DNA from: an uncultured Alphaproteobacteria bacterium
Lineage (GTDB): Bacteria > Pseudomonadota > Alphaproteobacteria > HIMB59 > GCA-002718135
DNA length: 64,000 bases
Direction: 5' to 3'
Assembly (NCBI GenBank): GCA_902571865.1
Contig: CACGDO010000007.1
Coordinates: 1 to 64,000 of the forward strand
Below, piece after piece: positions 27,557 through 35,679 of the stretch. A model generated the notes under the pieces. It searched no databases and had not been told where the DNA came from. It saw only the letters and a list, made by a program, of their open reading frames with translations. Made by a program: the position numbers and the translations under genes. Position 1 is the stretch's first letter. Every line of letters begins with the position of its first letter.

Positions 27557-27561
27557 ATAAT

Positions 27562-27588
27562 TGAACAAAAACCTAAGATTTTTGTTCA
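27562..27588 (-). promoter_or_regulatory. Stem-loop in the leader of the solute-binding protein mRNA
   Basis: A perfect 10-bp inverted repeat (TGAACAAAAA / TTTTTGTTCA) with a 7-base spacer, ending five bases upstream of the Shine-Dalgarno on the minus strand. It could fold as an RNA hairpin next to the ribosome site or act as a DNA operator between the two divergent transporter units. The arms are AT-rich, so some chance of coincidence remains. Confidence 0.4.
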
Positions 27589-27688
27589 TAATTTCTAGAA
27601 ATTTAACAAAAAACAAACTTAAGTTAATATATAAAAACATATATAACGTTTTAATTCAACGTATAAATTATTAATTTTAGCTTACATG

Positions 27689-27717
27689 TTGACCTAATTT
27701 AGACAAAACTTTAAGAA
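27689..27717 (+). promoter_or_regulatory. Weak candidate sigma-70 promoter for the permease operon
   Basis: TTGACC followed after 16-17 bases by TTAAGA/TAAGAA, upstream of the Shine-Dalgarno at 27733. The -35 element is good, the -10 element poor. In such AT-rich DNA this is only a candidate. Confidence 0.25.
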
Positions 27718-27732
27718 TTAAGATTGTATCTT

Positions 27733-27741
27733 TAAGGAGGG
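27733..27741 (+). promoter_or_regulatory. Strong Shine-Dalgarno pointing to an ATT start codon
   Basis: TAAGGAGGG lies four bases before an in-frame ATT (27746) but 37 bases before the first conventional start (TTG, 27779) of the permease gene. Its spacing to ATT equals that of the strong sites ahead of the two solute-binding protein genes (27544 and 41484). Confidence 0.7.
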
Positions 27742-27778
27742 TAATATTAGTAGAATTCATCCAATATTTAGAACAATT

Positions 27779-28744
27779 TTGTTAAGGCTTAGCCTCGGTC
27801 TCGTTACAGTTTTTGCATTTTCGGTAATAATATTTAGTACATTCTCTTTTTTACCGGGAGACTTTGCCACGGAAATATTAGGTCAAAGTGCAACAAAATC
27901 TGCAGTAAAAGCCCTAAGAGCAGAATTGGGTTTAGATAAACCTCCGGTAACAAGATATTTTGATTGGTTAGGAAATGTTTTTCAAGGAGATTTTGGTAGT
28001 TCTTTCTCTGGAAGATCTAAAGTTCAAGGGGATCAAGGTGATAGGTCTAGAGAAGTTGTTGGTTTAATTGTCCCCAGATTAAAGAATACATTATTTCTAA
28101 CAGGGGTTGCCGCCATGTTGGCTATTCCTCTATCTTTAATCTTAGGTATCTCAGCAGCATTATACAGAAACTCTTATTATGATAGGTCAGCAACTGGAGT
28201 TAGCTTAGTAACCGTATCTTCACCAGAATTTTTTACAGCCTATATTTTTATTCTTTTACTAGCGACACTGTTTCCAGTTTTTCCAACAATTTCTAATGTG
28301 GATGAAGCTTCAACTTTGGCTGAAAGATTTTACAGGACTGCTCTTCCAGTTTTTACTTTGACATTAATTACTATGGGTCACATGATGAGAATGACAAGGT
28401 CAGCGATAATAAATATCTTATCAAGTGAATATATTGAAATGGCAAAATTATCGGGAGCTTCTAGATACGAGGTAATTGTTAAACACGCACTTCCAAATGC
28501 TTGGGCACCTATTTCTCAAGTAATTGCAATAAACTTAGCTTATATGCTGATTGGCTCAGTTGTTGTTGAATATGTTTTTAACTATCAAGGTATTGGTAGG
28601 TTGATGGTCGGATCAGTCTATAATCGAGATTTACCCGTTGTTCAAGCTTGTGCATTAATTTTTGCATCAACATATGTAATATTAAATTTAATTGCTGACT
28701 TGATCGGAATTATTTCTAACCCAAGGTTACTATATCCCAAATGA
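27779..28744 (+). CDS. ABC transporter permease, DppB type
   Basis: This inner-membrane subunit has six helices and, as listed, 321 residues from a TTG codon. It has the DppB hallmarks: LPGD near residue 24, the periplasmic region after the first helix, and the EAA loop MAKLSGASRYEVIVKHALPN (E, A/G and P in register) that contacts the ATPase. The listed start is probably too far downstream: the only good Shine-Dalgarno precedes an in-frame ATT at 27746, which would add SRIHPIFRTIL ahead of the first helix, as family members normally have. It overlaps the next permease gene by 4 bases. Confidence 0.9.
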   Translation: MLRLSLGLVTVFAFSVIIFSTFSFLPGDFATEILGQSATKSAVKALRAELGLDKPPVTRYFDWLGNVFQGDFGSSFSGRSKVQGDQGDRSREVVGLIVPRLKNTLFLTGVAAMLAIPLSLILGISAALYRNSYYDRSATGVSLVTVSSPEFFTAYIFILLLATLFPVFPTISNVDEASTLAERFYRTALPVFTLTLITMGHMMRMTRSAIINILSSEYIEMAKLSGASRYEVIVKHALPNAWAPISQVIAINLAYMLIGSVVVEYVFNYQGIGRLMVGSVYNRDLPVVQACALIFASTYVILNLIADLIGIISNPRLLYPK

Positions 28745-29661
28745 GCGAAAATTTATCTTATTCTGCAAAAAGTGAAGTTGCAAATTTAATTAAAAGAAGA
28801 ACTAGATTAGAAAGATTAAAAATTGCCTTATCAAAAGCTCCAATCTCAGCTTGGTTTGGTATGATTGTACTATTTATATATTTTTTTGCTGCAATATTTG
28901 CTCCCTTAATTGCTCCACATGGAGAAGCAGAAATATTCCCAGTAGCTTATGCTCCTTGGGGTGATGGTCATATATTTGGTACTGATCAAATTGGAAGAGA
29001 TATTTTTTCTCGCATTATCTATGCTGCAAGAAATACAATTGGTATTTGTTTATTGGCTACTTTTATTGCTTTAGGAATTGGAACAGTATTTGGAATTATA
29101 GCTGCTCTGGATAGAAGGTATTTAGATCAGCTATTAAGTAGAATAGTAGACACTCTTATGGCTATACCTGTAATGATTTTTACTTTTATACTTTTATCAG
29201 TTTTTGGACCTACTAATTTTAATTTAATTGTCATTTTAGGAATTTTGGAGTCAACTAGATTTTTTAGAATATCAAGATCAGTTGCTGTTGGTCAAGTTGT
29301 TCTAGAGTATGTAGAGGTCGCGAGATTAAGAGGTGAAAATTTATCATATATTATTTTCAGAGAAATACTTCCTAATATAGCTTCACCTTTGATTATTGAG
29401 TTTGGTTTAAGGTTCATATTTATAATTTTTACAATATCTAGTTTAAGTTTTTTAGGAATTGGCATTCAACCCCCTTCAGCAGATTGGGCATCAATGGTGA
29501 GGGAAAATGCAATACTTATTCAATATGCGCAATATGATATAACAGCAGGTTTAACACCATTAATTCCAGCTGCTGCAATTGCTTTACTTTGTGTATCAAT
29601 TAATTTTGTTGTTGATTGGTATCTTTACATTACTAGTGGATTAAAAGATGACGTTAAATAA
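28741..29661 (+). CDS. ABC transporter permease, DppC type
   Basis: This is the second membrane subunit (306 residues) of the peptide-type importer. It has a cytoplasmic N-terminal 40 residues, a first helix (WFGMIVLFIYFFAAIFAPLI), then HIFGTDQIGRDIFSRIIYAAR, which is the characteristic DppC segment, and the EAA loop VARLRGENLSYIIFREILPN. It overlaps the DppB-type gene by 4 bases and the ATPase gene by 14, so translation is coupled. Confidence 0.92.
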   Translation: MSENLSYSAKSEVANLIKRRTRLERLKIALSKAPISAWFGMIVLFIYFFAAIFAPLIAPHGEAEIFPVAYAPWGDGHIFGTDQIGRDIFSRIIYAARNTIGICLLATFIALGIGTVFGIIAALDRRYLDQLLSRIVDTLMAIPVMIFTFILLSVFGPTNFNLIVILGILESTRFFRISRSVAVGQVVLEYVEVARLRGENLSYIIFREILPNIASPLIIEFGLRFIFIIFTISSLSFLGIGIQPPSADWASMVRENAILIQYAQYDITAGLTPLIPAAAIALLCVSINFVVDWYLYITSGLKDDVK

Positions 29662-31261
29662 ATCAAAAGAACTCCTGCTTGAAATGAAAAATATCCATAT
29701 TGATGGATTTTCAGATGAGAGATGGCATAAAATTTTAAAAGGTGTAGATTTGACTTTACACAGAGGAGAAATACTAGGATTAATTGGAGAGAGTGGTGCC
29801 GGAAAATCTACTATGGGTAAAGCTGCAATGGGCTATACCCAACCAGGTTGTAAGATTATAAAGGGAGAAATTAATTTTAATGGCATAGACCTCGCTAAAC
29901 TAAATGAATTTGAAAAGAGAAAGATTTGGGGAACTAAAATATCTTATGTTGCTCAATCAGCAGCAGCATCTTTTAATCCTGCTCATAGATTAATGGAGCA
30001 AACAATCAGTGCTGCTAATAGATTAAAAATAAATCCAACGGATGTATTAAAAAAAGATGCGGTTCAACTTTATGAATCACTACAGCTTCCAGATGCGGAA
30101 AATATAGGAGATAGATACCCGCATCAAGTATCTGGAGGGCAACTACAAAGAATAATGACTGCAATGGCTATGTCCCCAAGACCAGAGTTAATTATATTTG
30201 ATGAGCCCACAACAGCTTTAGATGTAACAACTCAAGTTGAAGTATTATCTGCTATGAGATCTATAGTAGATAAATTTAATACAGCAGCAATTTATATTAC
30301 TCATGATTTAGCCGTAGTTGCGCAAATGGCTGATAGAATAAAAGTTTTGCGATACGGTGAAGAAGTTGAAGAAGCTGAAACAAGAGATATGTTATCAAAC
30401 CCAAAAGAAGAATACACCAAATCTCTATGGTCAGTAAGATCACTGATCAAGCCTGAAGAAACAAATGAAGATTATATGTTGTCTATTAAAAATATTGATG
30501 CAGCATATGGCTCATCAAAGGTCTTACACAATGTTTCTATAGATATTCCTAAAGGTAAAACAGTAGCTATAGTTGGAGAAAGTGGATCAGGAAAATCAAC
30601 AACAGCAAGAGTAATTACAGGCTTACTTCCTCAATTAAAAGGAGAAATAATTTTTGATGGAAAAAAATTGTCTCCAAAACTTGAGCAAAGGTCAAAAGAA
30701 GAATTAAGAAGAATTCAAATAATTTTTCAAATGCCTGACACTGCAATGAACCCTCGTCAAACTGTCGATGAAATAATAGGAAGGCCAATAGAATTTTATC
30801 AAGGTATAAAAGGGAAAGAAAGAGAAGCAAAAGTTATTGAATTATTAAAAATGATTGAGCTAGATGAAACTTTTTTAGATAGATTACCATCCGAATTATC
30901 TGGAGGTCAAAAACAGAGAATATGCATTGCAAGAGCTTTAGCGGCTAACCCAGATTTAATTATTTGTGATGAAGTGACATCAGCGCTAGATCAAATTGTT
31001 CAAGAAGGAATATTAAAATTACTCCAAAAATTACAAAAAGAACTTGGTGTAACTTATATTTTTATTACTCATGATATAGCAACAGTTAAAGCAATCTCAG
31101 ATGAAATAGTTGTTATGTATCAAGGTGAGGTAGTGGAACAGGGTTTGAAAAGTAAAATTTTAAATCCACCATATCCTGATTATACAGAACTTTTATTGTC
31201 TTCAGTACCAGAAATGGATCCTGATTGGCTAACCAATCTTCTGAATAAAAGATCTTCCTAG
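29648..31261 (+). CDS. ABC transporter ATP-binding protein, fused DppD-DppF type (two ATPase domains)
   Basis: This 537-residue protein contains two complete ABC cassettes. Domain 1: Walker A GESGAGKST, signature VSGGQLQR, Walker B IIFDEPTTALD. Domain 2 (from about residue 280): Walker A GESGSGKST, signature LSGGQKQR, Walker B IICDEVTSALD, where the usual Pro after DE is Val. In Dpp/Opp systems the two ATPases are normally separate proteins; the fused form is common for this transporter type in other alphaproteobacteria. The C-terminal NPPYPDYTELLLSSVPEMDP segment is typical of the oligopeptide ATPase tail. Confidence 0.92.
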   Translation: MTLNKSKELLLEMKNIHIDGFSDERWHKILKGVDLTLHRGEILGLIGESGAGKSTMGKAAMGYTQPGCKIIKGEINFNGIDLAKLNEFEKRKIWGTKISYVAQSAAASFNPAHRLMEQTISAANRLKINPTDVLKKDAVQLYESLQLPDAENIGDRYPHQVSGGQLQRIMTAMAMSPRPELIIFDEPTTALDVTTQVEVLSAMRSIVDKFNTAAIYITHDLAVVAQMADRIKVLRYGEEVEEAETRDMLSNPKEEYTKSLWSVRSLIKPEETNEDYMLSIKNIDAAYGSSKVLHNVSIDIPKGKTVAIVGESGSGKSTTARVITGLLPQLKGEIIFDGKKLSPKLEQRSKEELRRIQIIFQMPDTAMNPRQTVDEIIGRPIEFYQGIKGKEREAKVIELLKMIELDETFLDRLPSELSGGQKQRICIARALAANPDLIICDEVTSALDQIVQEGILKLLQKLQKELGVTYIFITHDIATVKAISDEIVVMYQGEVVEQGLKSKILNPPYPDYTELLLSSVPEMDPDWLTNLLNKRSS

Positions 31262-31280
31262 TAAATCTATATTTTAAATA

Positions 31281-31547
31281 ATGAATATATTTAAATTTTT
31301 ACTTAATTTTTTTTCTAGCAAAGAAAATAGAATAGATAATCTAGAGGCAAAAAATATAATGATAATTGAGAACAATTTTAATAAAGATAATTTAACATTA
31401 GGTTCTATTTACAAAGTAAATCAAAATATAAAACTAAAAAATTTTAAAAATAAAATTCTTGAAGACAACTTAACAATAGTAGTTACTGACAATAAAGGTA
31501 AAACTATTGGATATATTTCTAAAAAAGAGATAGATAATATTCAATAA
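31281..31547 (+). CDS. Small protein of unknown function (possible half CBS-like motif)
   Basis: This 88-residue, basic, Asn/Lys-rich protein has an N-terminal amphipathic or weakly hydrophobic stretch (MNIFKFLLNFFSS). Its C-terminal half ends LTIVVTDNKGKTIGYISKKE, which looks like the strand-turn-strand of a single CBS motif, but the rest of a CBS domain is not evident. It starts 19 bases after the transporter ATPase and its stop is immediately followed by the ATG of the SDR gene, so it belongs to the same operon. I do not recognise a family. Confidence 0.55.
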   Translation: MNIFKFLLNFFSSKENRIDNLEAKNIMIIENNFNKDNLTLGSIYKVNQNIKLKNFKNKILEDNLTIVVTDNKGKTIGYISKKEIDNIQ

Positions 31548-32330
31548 ATGAAAATTAATCTTAGTAAAAAAAATTATATCATTTCTGCTGGTGCAGATGG
31601 CTTAGGTTTTGCTATTGCAAATAAAATAATCAGTTCAGGTGGAAAAGTATATTTATCTGATATAAATAAATCAAAAATTGATAAAATAAATTTAAACAAA
31701 AAATATCGTAATAAAATATTTGCAAAACACTTAGACTGCACAAATCCAAAAGACATTAAAGAATATTTTAAGTCTCTATCTAACTTAAAAAAAATACATG
31801 GATTAATAAATAATATAGGCATTGCAGGACCTACAAAATATCTTCAAAATATTTCGATAGATGAATGGGATAACACGATTAAAACCAATTTAAGTTCACA
31901 TTTTTATTTCACAAAATTTGCTATTCCATTTTTAAAAAATGCTAAAAAAGGATCTATTATTAATTTATCTTCAACTGCAGGATTATATGGTTTTGCTCAA
32001 CGTTCACCATATGCATCAAGTAAATGGGCAGTAATTGGATTAACTAAAACATTAGCAGTTGAATTAGGAAAATTTAAAATACGTGTGAATGCAATTTGTC
32101 CTGGTTCTGTTAATGGCGATAGAATGGATAGGGTAATAAATGCAAAAGCTAAATTAATAAATTCTTCAAATAAAAAAGTAAGAAAAGAATTAGAGTCAAT
32201 GGTTTCATTAAAAACATTTGTAGAAAAAGAAGATATTGCATCAATGGCATTATTTTTATTGAGCGATGCTTCAGAAAATGTATCTGGTCAAATCATGACT
32301 GTTGATGGAAATACTGAAAGAATGAATTAG
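31548..32330 (+). CDS. SDR-family oxidoreductase (NAD(P)-dependent dehydrogenase)
   Basis: This 260-residue classical short-chain dehydrogenase has an N-terminal cofactor loop (SAGADGLGFAIA, a variant of G-x3-G-x-G), NNIGIAG in place of NNAG, the catalytic Ser in LSSTAG, Tyr-x3-Lys in YASSKWAV, and the late SGQIMTVDGN characteristic of the family. It oxidises or reduces a hydroxyl/keto group; substrate unknown. It is translated right after the 88-residue protein, and its stop overlaps the start of the GMC oxidoreductase by one base, so the two redox enzymes may act on the imported compound. Confidence 0.85.
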   Translation: MKINLSKKNYIISAGADGLGFAIANKIISSGGKVYLSDINKSKIDKINLNKKYRNKIFAKHLDCTNPKDIKEYFKSLSNLKKIHGLINNIGIAGPTKYLQNISIDEWDNTIKTNLSSHFYFTKFAIPFLKNAKKGSIINLSSTAGLYGFAQRSPYASSKWAVIGLTKTLAVELGKFKIRVNAICPGSVNGDRMDRVINAKAKLINSSNKKVRKELESMVSLKTFVEKEDIASMALFLLSDASENVSGQIMTVDGNTERMN

Positions 32331-33931
32331 TGGATATAAACGCTGACTACATCATTGTTGGAGCAGGGTCAGCAGGTTGTGTTTTAGCTAACAGATTGTC
32401 TTCACAATCAAAGAATTCTGTAATTTTATTAGAAGCTGGCCCATCCAGTAAAACCTGGAAAGTTGATATGCCAAGTGCACTTCTATATGCAATGCATGAC
32501 CCAAAATATAATTGGAAATATTATACTGAGCCTGAGCCATTTCTAAATAATAGATCTTTATATTGTCCAAGAGGTAAAATGATCGGTGGGTGCTCTTCGC
32601 ATAACGGAATGGTTTTCGCTAGAGGTCATAAAGAGGATTTTGATAGATGGTCTTCAAGTGGTTTAACTAATTGGTCATATGAAAAAGTTTTACCTTTTTT
32701 TAAAAAATTAGAAACTTGGTCTCATGATAGTAATGTAAGAGGTAAAGATGGACCATTAAAAGTAAATAAATCAAACATAGATAAAAAATACCCTCTATTT
32801 AAAAAAGTTTTAGAAGCTGCACAAGAAGCTGGATATAAAATATTTAATGACTCTAACAGTATTGATAAGGAAGGCTTTGGAACTTTTGATGTAACAATAA
32901 ACAAAGGTGTAAGACAAAGTGTTGCTAAGGCATATTTAGAGCCAATCCAAAATAGAAAAAATCTAAGAATAATAAATAATATTGATGTTAAAAAAATTCT
33001 TTTTAAAAATAAAACTGCAATTGGTGTTGAAACGATTAAAAAAAATATAACCAATAATTATTTAGCCAATAAAGAAGTTATACTTTGTGCTGGTTCAATT
33101 AATTCACCTAAAATTCTTCAATTATCCGGAATAGGTGATGAAACGTATCTTAAAAGCTTGGGAATAGAAGTGATTAATAATTTAGTTGGGGTGGGAGAAA
33201 ATTTACAAGATCATTTAGAGATGTATATTCAATATAAATCTAAAATAAATGAAACATTACATTCTTTAGCAACAAATTTTCTATATCAAGCAATAGAAGG
33301 ATCAAAATGGTTTTTATTTAAAAAAGGTAGGTTAGCAAACTCACACTTAGAGTTAGGAGGTTTTGTTAAATCTGACAAATCATATAATCACCCAAACCTA
33401 CAATTTCATTTTTTTCCCTACTTAGTTATTAATCATGGTTTAGAAAATCCTGATTTTGAAGCTTTTCAATTTCATGTTTGTCCAAATAGACCAAAAAGTA
33501 GGGGGTTTGTAAAAATTAAAACAAATAACTATAAAGATGATCCTAAAATACAATTTAATTATCTTAAGCATGAAGACGATTTAAAACAAATGAGAGAAGG
33601 TGTAGGAATTGCTAAAAAAATTTTGTCTCAAAAAGCACTTAAAGAATATGTTGGCACAGAAATTAGGCCTGGGAAGAATGTATCTAATCAAAATGAATTA
33701 GATGAAGTTATTAAAAATACATCTGAATCTGCGTATCATCCGTCATGCACAAATAAAATGGGTGAGGACAAAACCTCAGTTGTAGATCAAGACCTAAGGG
33801 TTTATGGAATTCAAAATTTAAGAGTTGTTGATGCTTCTGTAATGCCAGATATTGTTAGTGCTAACTTAAATGCAACAACTATTATGATAGCTGAAAAAGT
33901 TTACGACCAAATTAATAGTACCGTTAGTTAG
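32330..33931 (+). CDS. GMC-family FAD oxidoreductase (choline-dehydrogenase-like)
   Basis: This 533-residue flavoenzyme starts at GTG, which overlaps the SDR stop by one base. The FAD fold is IIVGAGSAGCVLANRL with LLEAG, the GMC signature is CPRGKMIGGCSSHNGM, and the catalytic residues are His470 in SAYHPSCTNKMG and Asn514 in SANLNATT. The YHPSCTxKMG block is the form I know from BetA-type choline dehydrogenases, so an amino-alcohol such as choline is a reasonable candidate. It is the last gene of the transporter operon and is followed by a stem-loop with a T run. Confidence 0.86.
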   Translation: MDINADYIIVGAGSAGCVLANRLSSQSKNSVILLEAGPSSKTWKVDMPSALLYAMHDPKYNWKYYTEPEPFLNNRSLYCPRGKMIGGCSSHNGMVFARGHKEDFDRWSSSGLTNWSYEKVLPFFKKLETWSHDSNVRGKDGPLKVNKSNIDKKYPLFKKVLEAAQEAGYKIFNDSNSIDKEGFGTFDVTINKGVRQSVAKAYLEPIQNRKNLRIINNIDVKKILFKNKTAIGVETIKKNITNNYLANKEVILCAGSINSPKILQLSGIGDETYLKSLGIEVINNLVGVGENLQDHLEMYIQYKSKINETLHSLATNFLYQAIEGSKWFLFKKGRLANSHLELGGFVKSDKSYNHPNLQFHFFPYLVINHGLENPDFEAFQFHVCPNRPKSRGFVKIKTNNYKDDPKIQFNYLKHEDDLKQMREGVGIAKKILSQKALKEYVGTEIRPGKNVSNQNELDEVIKNTSESAYHPSCTNKMGEDKTSVVDQDLRVYGIQNLRVVDASVMPDIVSANLNATTIMIAEKVYDQINSTVS

Positions 33932-33940
33932 AGAGATAAA

Positions 33941-33957
33941 ATCTAATTTAATTAGAT
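33941..33957. terminator. Likely bidirectional terminator between convergent genes
   Basis: ATCTAATT-T-AATTAGAT forms a short stem followed by CGTTTTT on the plus strand and TTTTAT on the minus strand. It lies 9 bases past the GMC gene stop and covers the stop codon of the convergent 59-residue gene. The stem is AT-only in its inner part, so strength is uncertain. Confidence 0.5.
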
Positions 33958-34131
33958 CGTTTTTCTTCTAAGAGTCCAACCGTATCTTTCGCTGTAGTAT
34001 GCTTCGATACCATCAGCAAGATTAAGGTCATAATTTGAGTCTATAGATCCTTCAAGAACCTTCTTCTCAATAGAACTCTGCTCTAGGCTTTCTTTTTGGT
34101 TATTAATATTTTCTGTTAATTTACTGTTCAT
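33952..34131 (-). CDS. Small conserved-looking protein of unknown function (59 aa)
   Basis: An ATG at 34131 opens a 59-residue frame ending at TAA 33952-33954. The product is charged and Glu/Ser/Asn-rich in the first half (KLTENINNQKESLEQSS), then carries SNYDLNLADGIEAYYSERY and a basic end GWTLRRKTI. The sequence is not low-complexity, uses a balanced set of codons, ends exactly in a terminator-like hairpin and fills what would otherwise be a 308-base gap in a very compact genome, so I consider it a real gene. It is divergent from the ScfR-like regulator, 108 bases away, and may be controlled by it. Function unknown. Confidence 0.6.
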   Translation of the reverse strand: MNSKLTENINNQKESLEQSSIEKKVLEGSIDSNYDLNLADGIEAYYSERYGWTLRRKTI

Positions 34132-34141
34132 ATTTACAGAT

Positions 34142-34240
34142 TTTACAAATACATAATAAAATAAAAAAAAACTAGAGTTTTTCTTAATTTTAATGTAAAG
34201 AAAATTACTTTGAATTTATTATTTTTGTAAATTTTGTAAA
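34142..34240. promoter_or_regulatory. Three TTTGTAAA octamers in the regulator upstream region (candidate operators)
   Basis: TTTGTAAA occurs at 34224-34231 and 34233-34240 (direct repeats, 9-base period, touching the regulator start codon) and once inverted as TTTACAAA at 34142-34149. Corynebacterial RamB, a relative of the downstream regulator, recognises TTTGCAAA-like sites, so these may be autoregulatory sites that also control the divergent 59-residue gene. AT-rich background makes chance matches likely enough to keep confidence low. Confidence 0.35.
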
Positions 34241-35679
34241 TGAATATTGAATCTGACATAAATTTTGGCCCAAGGTTAAAAAAACAAAGGATAAGTAAAG
34301 GTTTTTCACAAGCTGAATTATCAAAAACTATTGGCATATCTCCTAGTTATTTAAATTTAATTGAAAGTGGAAAAAGAAAAATACCACTTTCCTTACTAAT
34401 TAAAGCAGCTGATAAATTAGATTTATCAATTAAAGACTTCTCAACAGAATCTAGCAAACGACTTCTTTCAGACGTAATGGATGTTTTAAGCAATGAGGTT
34501 TTTGATGATTTAAAGATAACCAATCACGACACAAGTGACTTTATTGGTTCAAATCCTAACATAGCTAAAGCATTACTGACAATAAATGATTCTTTTAAAA
34601 GTTTTAAAGAAGATATGCAAAATCGACTTGAAACGATGGATGTCAATGCAAATCAAATTGAAAAACCAACAAGACTACCTGTAGAAATCGTTTCAGATAT
34701 TCTTCAAGAAAATAAAAATTACTTTCATGATTTAGAAGTAAGTTCTGAAAATCTAAGAAAAGAAATAGGTCTTGAAACTGGGCCTAACATTGGTTCTGGA
34801 TCTAAATTATCACTTTATCTTAAAGAAAAACATGGAATTGAAGTTAAAATAGTAACCATAAACGAAGATGAAAAAATAGTTAAAAGATTTGATGAAAATT
34901 CAAAGATTTTTTATCTTTCTGAAATGTTAACTTATACATCAAGAAATTTTCATTTAGCATCACAAGTTGCTTATTTAGAGGCTAATGATGTTATCAATAA
35001 AGTTATTAAAGATAATAACGTCGAATCAGAAGAAGTAGAACCTTTGCTTAAACTATCTTTACTAAATTATTATGCTGCTGCTTTTATGATGCCTTATAAC
35101 GATTTTTTAAAAAGTGCTAAATTACATAAATATGATGTAGAAATTTTGATGCATCATTATGCTTGTAGTTTTGAACAAGTTACACATAGATTAACAAATC
35201 TTCAAAGACCTGGAAACGAAGGAGTGCCATTTCATTTTTTAAAAACAGATATTGCTGGAAATGTCTCAAAGCGATTTTCTTTATCTGGTATTCATATACC
35301 AAGACATGGAGGTTCTTGTCCTAGATGGAATGTTTATACTGCTTTTTTAAATCCTGGAAAAATTCATCCTCAAATATCTAAAATGCCAGATGGACGAGTA
35401 TATTTTTGTATCGCAAGAGCTTTTGAGAAAGGAATTGAAAAACATGGAATGCCTAAAAGCTTTGTTTCGATTGGTTTAGGTTGTGATATGAAATACGCTA
35501 AAGATCTAATTTATTCTGAAGGAATTGATCTAAATAATAAAAAATTACAAATGCCAATTGGAGTTTCTTGTAGGATATGTCCTAGAGTGGAATGTCAGCA
35601 AAGAGCTTTTCCTCCAATTGATAAAGAACTTAAATTAGATATTAAATATAGAGGGACATCACCATACGTTACAATTTAG
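34240..35679 (+). CDS. XRE-family regulator of ScfR/RamB type (short-chain fatty acid regulator)
   Basis: This 479-residue transcription factor has an N-terminal helix-turn-helix (residues 6-60: LKKQRISKGFSQAELSKTIGIS, then a recognition helix with SYLNLIESGKR), a middle IrrE-like region with helices around YYAAAFMMPYNDFLKSAK, and a C-terminal domain with HIPRHGGSCPRWN and the cysteine set Cys444, Cys447, Cys452 in SCRICPRVECQQRAFPP. Relatives control acetate, propionate and glyoxylate metabolism in response to CoA-linked intermediates. It lies end to end with the carnitine-degradation operon (stop codons adjacent), and may regulate it or the neighbouring genes; that is inference. Confidence 0.85.
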   Translation: MNIESDINFGPRLKKQRISKGFSQAELSKTIGISPSYLNLIESGKRKIPLSLLIKAADKLDLSIKDFSTESSKRLLSDVMDVLSNEVFDDLKITNHDTSDFIGSNPNIAKALLTINDSFKSFKEDMQNRLETMDVNANQIEKPTRLPVEIVSDILQENKNYFHDLEVSSENLRKEIGLETGPNIGSGSKLSLYLKEKHGIEVKIVTINEDEKIVKRFDENSKIFYLSEMLTYTSRNFHLASQVAYLEANDVINKVIKDNNVESEEVEPLLKLSLLNYYAAAFMMPYNDFLKSAKLHKYDVEILMHHYACSFEQVTHRLTNLQRPGNEGVPFHFLKTDIAGNVSKRFSLSGIHIPRHGGSCPRWNVYTAFLNPGKIHPQISKMPDGRVYFCIARAFEKGIEKHGMPKSFVSIGLGCDMKYAKDLIYSEGIDLNNKKLQMPIGVSCRICPRVECQQRAFPPIDKELKLDIKYRGTSPYVTI

